Positions 43,946 through 52,846 of a stretch of DNA of 64,000 bases are shown piece after piece. Position numbers and translations under genes: made by a program. The DNA is from Arthrobacter sp. YD4. GTDB taxonomy: Bacteria > Actinomycetota > Actinomycetes > Actinomycetales > Micrococcaceae. Numbering within the stretch: the stretch's first letter is position 1; each line of letters begins with the position of its first letter. Under the pieces are notes generated by a model, which ran no database searches, had not been told where the DNA came from, and worked only from the letters and a program-made list of their open reading frames with translations. The DNA lies in the NCBI RefSeq assembly GCF_030410515.1, contig NZ_JAUHHD010000004.1:62001-126000 (forward strand). Reading direction: 5' to 3'.

Positions 43946-45109
43946 CTACCCCGCGACTGCCGGCTCGTGGGGTGGGGACTGCCCGGGTGCCGGCTGGTCG
44001 GCGGCGTCGCGGCCGGTCCAGACCTTGATGATGGTCCAGCTGACGGCGGCCAGCGGCACCGCCAGCAGCGCCCCGATGACACCGGCGAGCATGGTCCCGG
44101 CGGCCAGGGACAGCAGGATCACCAGCCCGTGGATGTTTAGCACCTTGCCCATCAGCAGCGGCTGCAGGACATGGTGTTCGAGCTGGTTGGCGCCGATCAG
44201 GACGGCGAGGACCACCAGGGCAGGTACCGGGCCGTTGGAGACGAGGGCCACCAGGACGGCGAGGCTGCCGGCGGCGGTGGCGCCGATGATCGGAATGAAC
44301 CCGCCGATGAACACGAAGACCGCCAGCGGCACCGCCAGCGGGACGCCGAGGATCAGCAGTGCGACGGCGACAATGGCGGCGTCGATCGCGGCGATCAGCG
44401 CCGTGCCCCGCACGTAGCCGCCGAGGACGCGGGTGCTGGCCGCGGCGGCGCGGTGCGCCCGGTCACGGTGCCGGGCCGGGAGGAACCCGAAGAGGAAGGC
44501 CCGGATCACGGCCCCGTCCTTGAGGAAGAAGAACAGGATGACGGCCATCAGGACTATGCCGGCGAGGATCTCCCCTCCGGTGCGCAGGCCGGTGAGGGCG
44601 TCGGAGCCCAGGTTGCCGCTGCTGAAGAACTTCTGCACCGATTCCTTGGCGTTGGCGAGCTCCTGGTCCGAGACCGGGACCGGCCCGTTATTCAGGAAGG
44701 CGTGCAGCTGGTCGATCCCGGCCAGTGCGCGGGTCACCAGCTCCTTGAACTGCATCCGTACCAGGGCGACGACGGCGGTGACCACGCCGCCGAACACGGC
44801 CAGGACCGCGACGAAGGAGGTCAGCACGGCCAGGGCCCGCGGCCAGCCGTGGCCGGCCAGCCAGCGCACCAGCGGGGAGATGGCGGCGGCCAGAATGACC
44901 GCCAGGAGCACCGGAATGACCACGAGCGGCACCAGGGTCAGGACCCGAATCACCACCCACGCCAGGCCCACCAGCAGCAGCACCTGCGCGGCCCGGGTCC
45001 CGGCGCGGCCCAGCCCGTCGGACCAGAGCGCCGCCGGACCCTTCGCCGCCGGGCCCTTCGCCGGCGCGGCGGGCTCCGGCGCCGGATTCTGGTATTCCTG
45101 CTCGGACAT
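43946..45109 (-). CDS. AI-2E family transporter
   Basis: A 387-residue polytopic protein of the PerM/AI-2E exporter family. It has about eight helices in the usual two-plus-loop-plus-six pattern: LLLVGLAWVVIRVL and VVIPVLLAVILAAAI, a soluble loop with LVTRALAGIDQLHAFLNN, then IVLMAVILFFFLKDG, YVRGTALIAAIDAAIVAVAL, FIPIIGATAAGSL and NQLEHHVLQPLLMGKVL. N-terminal Ala/Pro/Lys-rich region. ATG 45109 has GGATCCTCC near it. Substrate is unknown; relatives export autoinducer-2 or act as Na/H antiporters. Confidence 0.9.
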   Translation of the reverse strand: MSEQEYQNPAPEPAAPAKGPAAKGPAALWSDGLGRAGTRAAQVLLLVGLAWVVIRVLTLVPLVVIPVLLAVILAAAISPLVRWLAGHGWPRALAVLTSFVAVLAVFGGVVTAVVALVRMQFKELVTRALAGIDQLHAFLNNGPVPVSDQELANAKESVQKFFSSGNLGSDALTGLRTGGEILAGIVLMAVILFFFLKDGAVIRAFLFGFLPARHRDRAHRAAAASTRVLGGYVRGTALIAAIDAAIVAVALLILGVPLAVPLAVFVFIGGFIPIIGATAAGSLAVLVALVSNGPVPALVVLAVLIGANQLEHHVLQPLLMGKVLNIHGLVILLSLAAGTMLAGVIGALLAVPLAAVSWTIIKVWTGRDAADQPAPGQSPPHEPAVAG

Positions 45110-45268
45110 GGGGATCCTCCTTCGTCACCGCCGAGCAGCCCGCGGACCGGGCGCACGCGGTGTGTACCGTTGCTGACTGCGGATTATCCCGGCAGAACCT
45201 GATGGCTGGCTGGCAGCGGGCCGCGGTGGCCTCTGGTTGGGGCGCGGGAACGTTGCTAGCGTGGCCGC

Positions 45269-46498
45269 ATGAGCCCGTCGAAGACTCCGCCTGAGATCAT
45301 CACCGCGGCCGGGCACGAGGTGAGCATTTCCAGCCCGGACAAGGTGGTCTTCCCCGGGCCGGGGCTGACCAAGCTGGACCTGGTGCACTATTACCTCGCC
45401 GTCGCCGACGGCGCCCTCCGCGGCGCGGGCGGCCGGCCGATGGTCCTCAAACGGTTCCCCAAGGGCATCGACGCGGAGCCGTTCTTCCAGAAGCGGGTCC
45501 CGGAGAACCACCCGGACTTCGTCGACACCGCCACCCTGCACTACGCCTCCGGGACCTCCGCGGAGGAGGCCGTGATCCGGGACGCCGCCGGGCTGGCCTG
45601 GCTGGTCAACCTCGGCTGCCTCGATCTGAACCCGCACCCCGTCCGGGCCACGGACCTTGAGCACCCTGACGAGCTGCGGATCGACCTGGACCCCATGCCG
45701 GGCGTGGGCTGGGAGCAGATCGTGGACACCGCGCTGATCGCCCGGGGCGTGCTCGACGACGTCGGGCTGGTCGGCTGGCCGAAGACCAGCGGGTCCCGCG
45801 GCCTGCACATCCTGGTCCGCATCACGCCGGACTGGTCCTACCCGCAGGTGCGCCTCGCCGCCGAGACCCTGGCCCGGGAGGTGGAGAACCGGGCCCCGGG
45901 CCTAGCGACCGCCCGGTGGTGGAAGGAGGAACGCGGCGAGAGCGTCTTCGTCGATTTCAACCAGAACGCCAAGGACCGCACCGTGGCCTCCGCCTACTCG
46001 GTGCGTCCGCTCCCCGACGCCCGGGTGTCCGCGCCGCTGACCTGGCAGGAGGTGCCGTCCGCCCGGCCGGAGCAGTTCACCGTGCTGACCTTGCCGGACC
46101 GGTACGCAAAGGACGGCGACCCGCATGCGGGCATCGATGAGGCCGCCGGCAGCCTGGCGGCCCTGCTGGAGCTGGCCGGGACGCTGGGCCCGGCGGAAAA
46201 GGCGCCGAGGGGCGCCGGAAAGGACGGCTCCGGGCGGCGCCAGTCCGTGATGCCGCTGATCGAGGTGGCGCGGACCAGGACCAAGGCGGAGGCGCTCGCG
46301 GCCCTTGAGGCGTGGAAGGCGGGCCATGCCGGGACGGCGGCAGGCCTGCACCCCGCCGACGTCCTGGTCGACGGGATGCGCGGCTCCAGCTCGCTCTGGT
46401 ACCGGGTCCGGATCAACCTCCAGCACATCCCGGAGGACCAGCGGCCGCCGCAGGAAGAACTGCTGGCCGACTACGATCCCTGGGCCGGCCGGTCCTGA
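45269..46498 (+). CDS. LigD-type DNA polymerase/primase domain protein (second paralogue)
   Basis: A 409-residue AEP polymerase. Catalytic motifs are RIDLDPMPG (DxD), KTSGSRGLHILVRI, WWKEERGESVFVDFNQ and RTVASAYSVR. A C-terminal extension of about 100 residues (SLWYRVRINLQHIPEDQRP) is absent from the window's other paralogue and resembles mycobacterial PolD1-type proteins. Probably repairs gaps or double-strand ends. ATG 45269 follows an AI-2E gene in divergent orientation. No Ku, ligase or nuclease gene is adjacent. Confidence 0.9.
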   Translation: MSPSKTPPEIITAAGHEVSISSPDKVVFPGPGLTKLDLVHYYLAVADGALRGAGGRPMVLKRFPKGIDAEPFFQKRVPENHPDFVDTATLHYASGTSAEEAVIRDAAGLAWLVNLGCLDLNPHPVRATDLEHPDELRIDLDPMPGVGWEQIVDTALIARGVLDDVGLVGWPKTSGSRGLHILVRITPDWSYPQVRLAAETLAREVENRAPGLATARWWKEERGESVFVDFNQNAKDRTVASAYSVRPLPDARVSAPLTWQEVPSARPEQFTVLTLPDRYAKDGDPHAGIDEAAGSLAALLELAGTLGPAEKAPRGAGKDGSGRRQSVMPLIEVARTRTKAEALAALEAWKAGHAGTAAGLHPADVLVDGMRGSSSLWYRVRINLQHIPEDQRPPQEELLADYDPWAGRS

Positions 46499-46507
46499 CG
46501 GTTACCG

Positions 46508-47419
46508 TTAGTCCCCGGCCCCGCCGTCCGCCGGCGTGCTGGCGTAGTACGCGGCCGCCATGTCCTGCTTGGACCGGCCCTGGGCGGCCACCCGCTCCAG
46601 CCGGGCCGCCGCGGCCTCGGTCCCGTCGAGGCGGATGCCTTGTTCCGCTGCCGCCGCCAGGATCAGCCGGGCGTCCTTGAGCGAGGTGTCCACGGCAAAC
46701 GACGCCGGGTCCAGCTTGTCGCCGAGGATGAGTCCGGCCTTGCCCCGCAGGAAGGGCAGATCCAGTCCGCCGCCCTCGATCAGGTCGAGGAACTGCTGCG
46801 GCTCCACCCCCAGCGCCCCGGCTAGGGCCAGGATCTCGCCGGTGGCGTTGGAGGCCGCGATGACCCAGCTGTTGACCACGAGCTTCAGGCGGGCGGCGGT
46901 ACCGGCGGCGGCATCCTCACCGGTCCAGGTGGTGCGCGCCCCGATCGCGTCCAGGACCGGTGCCACCGCGTCCCGCACCGCGGGCGCACCGGCGGCGATC
47001 ACCAGCAGCTGGCCGGCCTCGGCGGGTTCGCGGGTGCCGGACACCGGAGCCTCCACCAGCTCCAGTCCCACCTCGCGGGCAAGCTCCGCCAGGGCCCCGG
47101 CGTCGTGGACGCCTACCGTGGTGGACTGCACCCAGGCGGTGCCGGGCGTGATGCCGGGGGCTGCCTGCCGGATCACCTCCGTCACCGCGGCGGCGTCGTA
47201 GAGCATCGTCAGGACCACGCCGGCGCCCTCGACCGCCTCGGCAGGGGTCGCGGCCGCGTGCGCGCCGGCATCGGCCAGGGGGCCGGTCTTGGCCGGGTCG
47301 CGGTTCCAGACCCGGACGTCGAGGCCGGCGCGGAGAAGGTTGCGGGCCATCGCGGCGCCCATGATGCCCAGGCCGAGCACGGCCACGGTGCGGGCGGTGT
47401 TCTTCGTCGTCTCGTTCAT
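46508..47419 (-). CDS. 3-hydroxyisobutyrate-dehydrogenase-like NAD(P) oxidoreductase
   Basis: Beta-hydroxyacid dehydrogenase of 303 residues. The N-terminal Rossmann motif is TVAVLGLGIMGAAMARNLLRAG, the substrate motif is ELVEAPVSGTREPAEAG and the catalytic-lysine helix is AARLKLVVNSWVIAASNATGE. All are in standard order for the HIBADH/tartronate-semialdehyde-reductase family. The substrate is unclear. ATG 47419 is divergent from the PEP-mutase-like gene. Because a glycolate locus lies nearby, tartronate semialdehyde is possible but unproven. Confidence 0.88.
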   Translation of the reverse strand: MNETTKNTARTVAVLGLGIMGAAMARNLLRAGLDVRVWNRDPAKTGPLADAGAHAAATPAEAVEGAGVVLTMLYDAAAVTEVIRQAAPGITPGTAWVQSTTVGVHDAGALAELAREVGLELVEAPVSGTREPAEAGQLLVIAAGAPAVRDAVAPVLDAIGARTTWTGEDAAAGTAARLKLVVNSWVIAASNATGEILALAGALGVEPQQFLDLIEGGGLDLPFLRGKAGLILGDKLDPASFAVDTSLKDARLILAAAAEQGIRLDGTEAAAARLERVAAQGRSKQDMAAAYYASTPADGGAGD

Positions 47420-47452
47420 GCGGCCATGCTAGCCGCACAGCCTGACAGCCGT

Positions 47453-47481
47453 TGACGGACTCCGGGACCCGGCGTAGACCC
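47453..47481 (+). promoter_or_regulatory. Promoter of the PEP-mutase-like gene
   Basis: TTGACG (47453-47458) and TAGACC (47476-47481) are separated by 17 bp, a good sigma-70-type pair, about 55 bp before the ATG at 47538. GAGAAGGAGG just upstream of the ATG is a very strong ribosome site. Confidence 0.65.
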
Positions 47482-47537
47482 ATATCCAGGGGCGGGCACC
47501 GGCTGGAACAACGGCGGGCAGGAGAGAAGGAGGACAC

Positions 47538-48353
47538 ATGGACACTTTTCGGGAGCTTCACGGCGGCGCGGCACCCTTGCTGCTGCCCAACGCGTGGGAC
47601 GTGGGCTCCGCCGTCGCCTTATTGGCGGATGGCTACCCGGCGATCGGCACCACCAGCTTCGGCGTGGCGGCAAGCGCCGGCTATCCCGACGGCGGGCGGG
47701 CCAGCAAGGCGGCGACGGCGGCCCTGGTGCCGCTGCTGTGCCGGCTGCCGGTGTTCGTGACGGCCGACGTCGAGGACGGCTACTCCCCGGATCCCGGCGA
47801 GGCGGCCGATTTCGTCGCGGGCCTGGTGGAGGCAGGCGTGGCCGGGATCAACCTGGAGGACAGCCTCGACGGGCACCTGGTGGCTCCGGAGGCCGCCGCC
47901 GCGAAGATCGCCGCCGTCCGGCGCCGCTGCCCCGGCGTTTTCATCAACGCCCGGGTGGACAACCTGTGGTTCATGGAGGACCCGACCGTGGACTCCGTGC
48001 TGGCGCGGGCCCGGCACTATGCCGACGCCGGGGCCGACGGCATCTTCGTCCCGGGGCTGGCGAACCCGGCCGAGATCGAGGCCATCACCGGGGCCCTGGA
48101 GCTGCCGGTGAACGTCCTGCCGCATCCCACCCTGACCGTGGCGGAACTTGGTGGGCTCGGGGTGCGGCGCGTCAGTTCCGGGTCGATGCCCTACCGCGCG
48201 GCGGTCGATGCCGCCGTCGCGTCCGTCGCGGCCCTGCGGGACGGACGCACCGCCCCGTCCGCCACCCCGTACTGGGACATGCAGCACCGGCTCGAATCCT
48301 ACGCCGCGGCGCTCCGGCCACAGGTAGAAAGTCGGGCGGAAGGACCGGAGTAG
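47538..48353 (+). CDS. Isocitrate lyase/PEP-mutase superfamily protein
   Basis: A 271-residue TIM-barrel lyase. LLLPNAWDVGSAVALL, GTTSFGVAAS, VTADVEDGYSPDP, GINLEDSLDG, FINARVDNLW and FVPGL are in the order of the PEP mutase/2-methylisocitrate-lyase-like family. The loop cysteine of true isocitrate lyases is absent. Members cleave or rearrange C-C or C-P bonds of carboxylates; no substrate can be assigned. Strong promoter and ribosome site are visible. Confidence 0.88.
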   Translation: MDTFRELHGGAAPLLLPNAWDVGSAVALLADGYPAIGTTSFGVAASAGYPDGGRASKAATAALVPLLCRLPVFVTADVEDGYSPDPGEAADFVAGLVEAGVAGINLEDSLDGHLVAPEAAAAKIAAVRRRCPGVFINARVDNLWFMEDPTVDSVLARARHYADAGADGIFVPGLANPAEIEAITGALELPVNVLPHPTLTVAELGGLGVRRVSSGSMPYRAAVDAAVASVAALRDGRTAPSATPYWDMQHRLESYAAALRPQVESRAEGPE

Positions 48354-48378
48354 ACCCGGAAGCAGGCCCGCGAGGGGC

Positions 48379-49134
48379 CTAGGCGAGGCTCAGTTCCGCC
48401 GAGATCGCGGCGGCGGCCTCCTGCAGCAGGGGGACGGCGCGGTCGGCGAACGCCTGGTCCACGCGGGAGACCGGGCCGGAGACGGAGATCGCCATCGGCG
48501 TCGGGGCGTCGGCCACCGCGGCGGCGAAGCACCGCACCCCGAGTTCCTGCTCCTCCTCGTCGATCGAGTAGCCGCGGCGCCGGATGGTGTCCAGGTCCTG
48601 CAGCAGGGTCTCGACGTCGCCGATGCTCTTGGGCGTCGCGGCGGGCATGCCGGTCCGGGACACGATCGCCCGCACCCGCTCGTCGTCGAGCTGGGCGAGG
48701 ATCGCCTTGCCGACGCCGGTGGAGTGCAGGTGCGCGCGCCGGCCCACCTCGGTAAACATCCGCATGGAGTGCCGGGAGGGGACCTGGCCGACATAGACCA
48801 CCATGTCCCCGTCGAGCATGGCCACGTTGGCGGTCTCGCCCAGCCGGTCCACCAGGGGCTTCAGCTGCGGCCGGGCGAGCACGCCCAGTTGCTTGGACGC
48901 CCCCTCGCCAAGCCGGATCAGCCGCGGGCCCAGGGAGTACCGGCGGTTGGGCAGCTGGCGGACATAGCCCAGCGTCACCAGCGTCCGCAGCAGCCGGTGG
49001 ATGGTGGGCAGCGGCAGCTCGGTGGCCGAGGAGAGCTCGCTGAGCATCACCTCTCCCCCGGCGTCGGCGATCAGCTCCAGCAGCTCGAAGACGCGCTCCA
49101 CCGACTGCACGCCGCCCGCGGCCCGTTCCGCCAT
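48379..49134 (-). CDS. IclR-family regulator of the glycolate locus
   Basis: A 251-residue regulator. The winged helix is in LSELSSATELPLPTIHRLLRTLVTLGYV, and the effector domain carries VAMLDGDMVVYVGQVPS, HLHSTGVGKAILAQL, GYSIDEEEQELGVRCFAAAV and AISVSGPVSR. Start ATG 49134 has GGAGGGGTGG. A copy of the operator TWTCCGCATNNYGRAA lies 104 bp upstream (49238-49253), and matching copies sit on both promoters of the neighbouring glycolate genes. Autoregulation plus control of permease/oxidase and malate synthase is the likely role. Confidence 0.9.
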   Translation of the reverse strand: MAERAAGGVQSVERVFELLELIADAGGEVMLSELSSATELPLPTIHRLLRTLVTLGYVRQLPNRRYSLGPRLIRLGEGASKQLGVLARPQLKPLVDRLGETANVAMLDGDMVVYVGQVPSRHSMRMFTEVGRRAHLHSTGVGKAILAQLDDERVRAIVSRTGMPAATPKSIGDVETLLQDLDTIRRRGYSIDEEEQELGVRCFAAAVADAPTPMAISVSGPVSRVDQAFADRAVPLLQEAAAAISAELSLA

Positions 49135-49237
49135 GCCACCCCTCCTCCATGGTCCCGCCCGTCGCCGGCCGGCACCTTTTCCTTACCCACGAAGCATGGA
49201 CACCCTTCGCGCCGGGTGAGCGCACCGCGGAGCGAAA

Positions 49238-49253
49238 TATCCGCATCGTGAAA
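49238..49253. promoter_or_regulatory. IclR-type operator copy 1
   Basis: TATCCGCATCGTGAAA aligns without gaps to the copies at 52603 and 52769 (TCCGCAT core and YGRAA end conserved). It lies 104 bp upstream of the regulator start. A GAGGCCC..GGGCCTC hairpin (49260-49284) next to it may terminate the oxidase transcript. Confidence 0.7.
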
Positions 49254-49317
49254 GTTTCCGAGGCCCACGATACCGCAGGGCCTCGCGGCCACCACCGGAT
49301 CCCCCGGAAGGATGCCC

Positions 49318-50700
49318 CTAGATGCCCTTGCCCGGGTTGAGGATGCCCAGCGGATCGAAGACGCCCTTGATGGCGTGCTGCAGGCCGAGGGAATCGTTGC
49401 CCAGCTCGTCCACCAGCCAGTCGCGCTTGAGCAGTCCCACCCCGTGTTCGCCGGTCAGGGTTCCGCCGAGGCTCCGGGCCAGCTCGAACATCTGCGCCAG
49501 CGCGGCCTTCGCCGGGCCCTCGGTGGAAGGCTGTCCCTCGTCCAGGACGATCATCGGGTGCAGGTTCCCGTCGGCGGCGTGAGCCACGGTGAAGATCCTC
49601 ACGCCGGTGCGGCGGGAGATCTCCTCGATGCCGGTGACCATCTCGGCCAGGCGGCCGCGCGGAACGCCGACGTCGCCGATGCAGACGGTGCCCAGCAGTT
49701 CCAGGGACGGGATGGCCTCGCGGCGGGCCCGGAGCAGCTCCGCGGTGTGGTCCGGGTCCGTGGCCTTCTCGTACGAGGTGGCGAACGGTTCGATCGCCTT
49801 GATCAGCACGTCCTGCTCCAGGAACGCGCCGTAGCCGTCGGTCTGGGCGAGCAGGAAGGCCCCGCCCCGGCTGCGGTAGTCGGTGCCGAGGGCGGCGTCG
49901 ACGGCGGCGAGGGTGGGCCCGTCCATCAGTTCCAGCACCGAGGGCGTGATGCGGGAGGCGATGATCGCCGACGCCGCCTCGGCCGCGGCGACGATGTCCG
50001 GGAAGTAGGCGGCTACCGTGGCGGTGGAGACCGGCATGGGCCGCAGCCGCAGCGTCGCTTCCACCACCACGCCCAGGGTGCCCTCGGAGCCGATGAACAG
50101 CGCATTCAGGTCGTAGCCGGTGACGCCCTTGATGGTCTCGCGGCCGGTGACCAGGATCCGGCCGTCCGGCAGCACCACCTTGAGCGCCAGCACGGATTCG
50201 CGGGTGACTCCGTACTTGGCGCAGCGCATGCCCCCGGCGTTGGTGGCGATGTTGCCGCCGATCGAGCAGATGGCCGTGCTCGCCGGGTCCGGCGCGTAGA
50301 AGAGTCCGTGCTCGGCCGCGGCGGCGTTGACCTCGGCGTTGAGCACCCCCGGTTCGACCACGATCAGCTGCTCCAGCGGATCGATGCGCAGGATCCGGTT
50401 CATCCGCGAGAGGTCCAGGACGATCTCCCCCGCCTGGGCGGAGGAGCCGGCGGCGAGGCCGGTCCCCGCTCCCCGGGCGACGACGGGGATCCGGTCGGCC
50501 GTCGCCCGGACCATGGTGTCCACCACGTCCTCGACGGCGGTGGCGTACACGACGCCGTCCGGCAGGGACGAAGGCGTGTAGCCGGAGCGGTCCGTGTTGA
50601 CGCTCCGGCGGTCGGCTTCCTCGGTGGAGCCGTTCCGTGCCGCGGCGATCAGGCCGGCGGCGGAGCGGGTGGCGGTGGTGTCATTGGCGGTGGTGCTCAC
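49318..50700 (-). CDS. FAD-linked oxidase, GlcD/D-lactate-dehydrogenase-like
   Basis: A 460-residue FAD enzyme oxidising glycolate or D-lactate to glyoxylate or pyruvate. The FAD-binding segment has PVVARGAGTGLAAGS, VEPGVLNAEVNAAAAEHG, SIGGNIATNAGGMRCAKYG and IGSEGTLGVVVEATL; the C-terminal domain ends with TLTGEHGVGLLKRDWL. Length and motifs match GlcD. It is 50 bp downstream of the permease gene on the same strand. GTG 50700 has a weak ribosome site, consistent with a second gene. GlcE and GlcF homologues are not in the window. Confidence 0.88.
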   Translation of the reverse strand: MSTTANDTTATRSAAGLIAAARNGSTEEADRRSVNTDRSGYTPSSLPDGVVYATAVEDVVDTMVRATADRIPVVARGAGTGLAAGSSAQAGEIVLDLSRMNRILRIDPLEQLIVVEPGVLNAEVNAAAAEHGLFYAPDPASTAICSIGGNIATNAGGMRCAKYGVTRESVLALKVVLPDGRILVTGRETIKGVTGYDLNALFIGSEGTLGVVVEATLRLRPMPVSTATVAAYFPDIVAAAEAASAIIASRITPSVLELMDGPTLAAVDAALGTDYRSRGGAFLLAQTDGYGAFLEQDVLIKAIEPFATSYEKATDPDHTAELLRARREAIPSLELLGTVCIGDVGVPRGRLAEMVTGIEEISRRTGVRIFTVAHAADGNLHPMIVLDEGQPSTEGPAKAALAQMFELARSLGGTLTGEHGVGLLKRDWLVDELGNDSLGLQHAIKGVFDPLGILNPGKGI

Positions 50701-50750
50701 GGGGACTGCTTTCTATCGGGTGCAGGAGGTGATCGGCGCGGGCGGGGTCC

Positions 50751-52535
50751 CTAGGGGACCATCCAGCCCAGGACCGGGGTGGACTGCAGCAGGACAAGGA
50801 TGGTGATGAAGGCCAGCAGGCCAAGGCTCCAGCCGAGGAGCTTGCGGAACAGGACGCTCTCGGCCCCGTCCAGGCCGACGGCGGCGGAGGCCACCGCGAG
50901 GTTCTGGAGCGAGAGCATCTTGCCGAGGACGCCGGCGGAGGAGTTGGATGCGGCCATCAGGACCGGCGAGAGGCCGGTCTGCTGCGCGGCGGTGACCTGG
51001 AGCTGACCGAAGAGCGAGTTGGACGAGGTGTCGGACCCGGTGAGGGCCACGCCGATCCAGCCCAGCAGCGGGGAGAGGAAGGCGAAGAAGCCGCCGGCGG
51101 AGGCGAGGGCGAACCCGAGTGAGTTGGTCTGGCCGGAGACGTTCATGACGAACGCCAGGGCCAGGACGGAGGTGACCGAGACGATCGTCCAGCGCAGCTG
51201 GAAGAGGGTGTCGCGGTAGATCCGCAGTCCCTGCAGGGGCTTGAGCCGGTACAGCGCCATGGTGATGATGCCGGAGATCAGCAGCAGGGTGCCGGTGGCC
51301 TTGAGGTGGTCCAGCTTGAACTTGTGGGCGGAGACCTGGTGGCCGGAGGGGTCGACGGCGTCGATGCCGGGCCAGTCGAAGGTGACGGAGCCGACGGCGG
51401 TGAGCCAGTTCTTGACGCCGGGAAGCTGGGCGATGGAGAAGACGGCCATGATGATCAGGTAGGGGGCCACCGCCATCCACACATCGCGGGCCGGCGGCCG
51501 GGCGACGGTGTCCGTGCCGGTCCCGGCCGCGTCCGATCCGGCAGCGCCTGCAGCGTGAGCCGGAAGGGGCTGGCCGTTGCGGCTGACGCCGCCCAGGCCG
51601 GAGGAGGTGCCGTAGCCGGTGCGCCCGGTGGCCGTGGCGCCCACCAGGTCGGCTTCGGCGGCGTCGGTGTCGCTGCCCTTGACATTGTGCATGCCGACGA
51701 TCTCCGCAGGCTGCCAGAACCGGAGCATCACCAGGACGACGGCCACGGTGGCGATCGCGGCGATCACGTCGGTCAGTTCCACCACCAGGAAGTTCGAGGC
51801 CAGGAACTGGGCCACGCCGAAGACGACGCCCGAGACCAGGGCGACGGGCCAGGTCTGGCGCACGCCGCGCTTGCCGTCGACGATGAAGACCAGGATCAGC
51901 GGGACCAGGACCGCGACGAACGGGGTCTGCCGGCCGGCCATGGAGCTGAGCTCGTGCAGCGGGATGTTGGTGACACCGTTGAGCGCGATGATCGGCGCGG
52001 CCATGGCGCCGAACGCGACGGGCGCGGTGTTGGCCAGCAGCGCCACGATGGCCGACTTCAGCGGCTTCATGCCGGCCGCCATCAGCATGGCGCCGGAGAT
52101 GGCCACCGGCGCGCCGAAGCCGGCGAGGGCCTCGAGCAGGGCGCCGAAGCAGAACGCCACCAGGATGGCCAGGATCCGCAGGTCGTTGGAGATGGAGCGG
52201 ATGGTGCGGCCCAGCGCCTCGAACCACGGGGTGGCCACGGTCAGTTTGTAGACCCACAACGCGTTGATGAGGATCCAGAGGATCGGGAAGATCGCGTAGA
52301 AGGCACCCTGGGCCGTGGCGCTGAGGACCTGGACTATGGGCATATGCCAGCCCACGACCGCCAGGACGATCGAGAGCAGCAGGCTGGCGATGGCTGCCTT
52401 CGGGGCCCTGACCCGGAACACGCCGAGCAGGACGAATAAGAGGAGCAGCGGCAGCGCGGCCACCACGGCGGAAACAGCAAGGGACCCGGCGATCGGGTCT
52501 ACGACCTGCTGAAACGGCTCAAACCTGGGACTCAC
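50751..52535 (-). CDS. L-lactate/glycolate permease (LctP family)
   Basis: Membrane permease of 594 residues with about 13 helices. Family motifs are IFPILWILINALWVYKL, GALLEALAGFGAPVAISGAML, LLANTAPVAFGAMAAPI and, near the C-terminus, TAAQQTGLSPVLMAASNSSAGVLGKMLS. A long cytoplasmic loop after residue 260 contains the least conserved region. GTG 52535 has AAAGGAG. The promoter at 52642-52670 carries an IclR-type operator downstream and a CRP-like site between its hexamers. It feeds the adjacent GlcD-like oxidase. Confidence 0.92.
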   Translation of the reverse strand: MSPRFEPFQQVVDPIAGSLAVSAVVAALPLLLLFVLLGVFRVRAPKAAIASLLLSIVLAVVGWHMPIVQVLSATAQGAFYAIFPILWILINALWVYKLTVATPWFEALGRTIRSISNDLRILAILVAFCFGALLEALAGFGAPVAISGAMLMAAGMKPLKSAIVALLANTAPVAFGAMAAPIIALNGVTNIPLHELSSMAGRQTPFVAVLVPLILVFIVDGKRGVRQTWPVALVSGVVFGVAQFLASNFLVVELTDVIAAIATVAVVLVMLRFWQPAEIVGMHNVKGSDTDAAEADLVGATATGRTGYGTSSGLGGVSRNGQPLPAHAAGAAGSDAAGTGTDTVARPPARDVWMAVAPYLIIMAVFSIAQLPGVKNWLTAVGSVTFDWPGIDAVDPSGHQVSAHKFKLDHLKATGTLLLISGIITMALYRLKPLQGLRIYRDTLFQLRWTIVSVTSVLALAFVMNVSGQTNSLGFALASAGGFFAFLSPLLGWIGVALTGSDTSSNSLFGQLQVTAAQQTGLSPVLMAASNSSAGVLGKMLSLQNLAVASAAVGLDGAESVLFRKLLGWSLGLLAFITILVLLQSTPVLGWMVP

Positions 52536-52602
52536 AAAAACTCCTTTGTTTTACGAGTGGTGGCGGGCCTCTGACCCGGGCGTCATGGGGCGACGGGAAG
52601 AT

Positions 52603-52618
52603 TTTCCGCATGGCGAAA
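52603..52618. promoter_or_regulatory. IclR-type operator copy 2 (permease/oxidase promoter)
   Basis: TTTCCGCATGGCGAAA matches copies 1 and 3. It lies just downstream of the inferred transcription start of the permease gene (about +15 to +32), a position suited to repression. Confidence 0.7.
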
Positions 52619-52641
52619 TAGATCTCTTATTGTGTGGATAG

Positions 52642-52670
52642 ACCATATGTGCGATCCACATCACAGTCAA
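52642..52670 (-). promoter_or_regulatory. Permease/oxidase promoter with CRP-like site
   Basis: On the reverse strand TTGACT (52670-52665) and TATGGT (52647-52642) are 17 bp apart. Between them lies TGCGA-TCCACA-TCACA (52650-52665 as read on the + strand), one mismatch from the CRP half-site pattern TGTGA-N6-TCACA. The location inside the promoter suggests repression or cAMP-linked control. Confidence 0.6.
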
Positions 52671-52720
52671 CAGCTTGCCGCAGAATGGTCGGACCACCGC
52701 CGACGGTCCGCGGACGGGCG

Positions 52721-52784
52721 TTGACAGTCCGCCGCGGGGCTGGATAGTTTTTACTTATTGATATTTTATTTCCGCATTACGGAA
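52721..52784 (+). promoter_or_regulatory. Malate synthase promoter and IclR-type operator copy 3
   Basis: TTGACA (52721-52726) and TAGTTT (52745-52750), 18 bp apart, form a good promoter. TTTCCGCATTACGGAA (52769-52784), the most symmetric operator copy, follows at about +12, again a repressing position. Together with copy 2 and the reverse promoter this accounts for most of the 311-bp gap between permease and malate synthase genes. The rest shows no recognised element. Confidence 0.72.
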
Positions 52785-52846
52785 CTGCTAAGACACCGCA
52801 GAGACACCCGCAATGCACCACAGCAACTGAACGGAGCGTGACCGGA

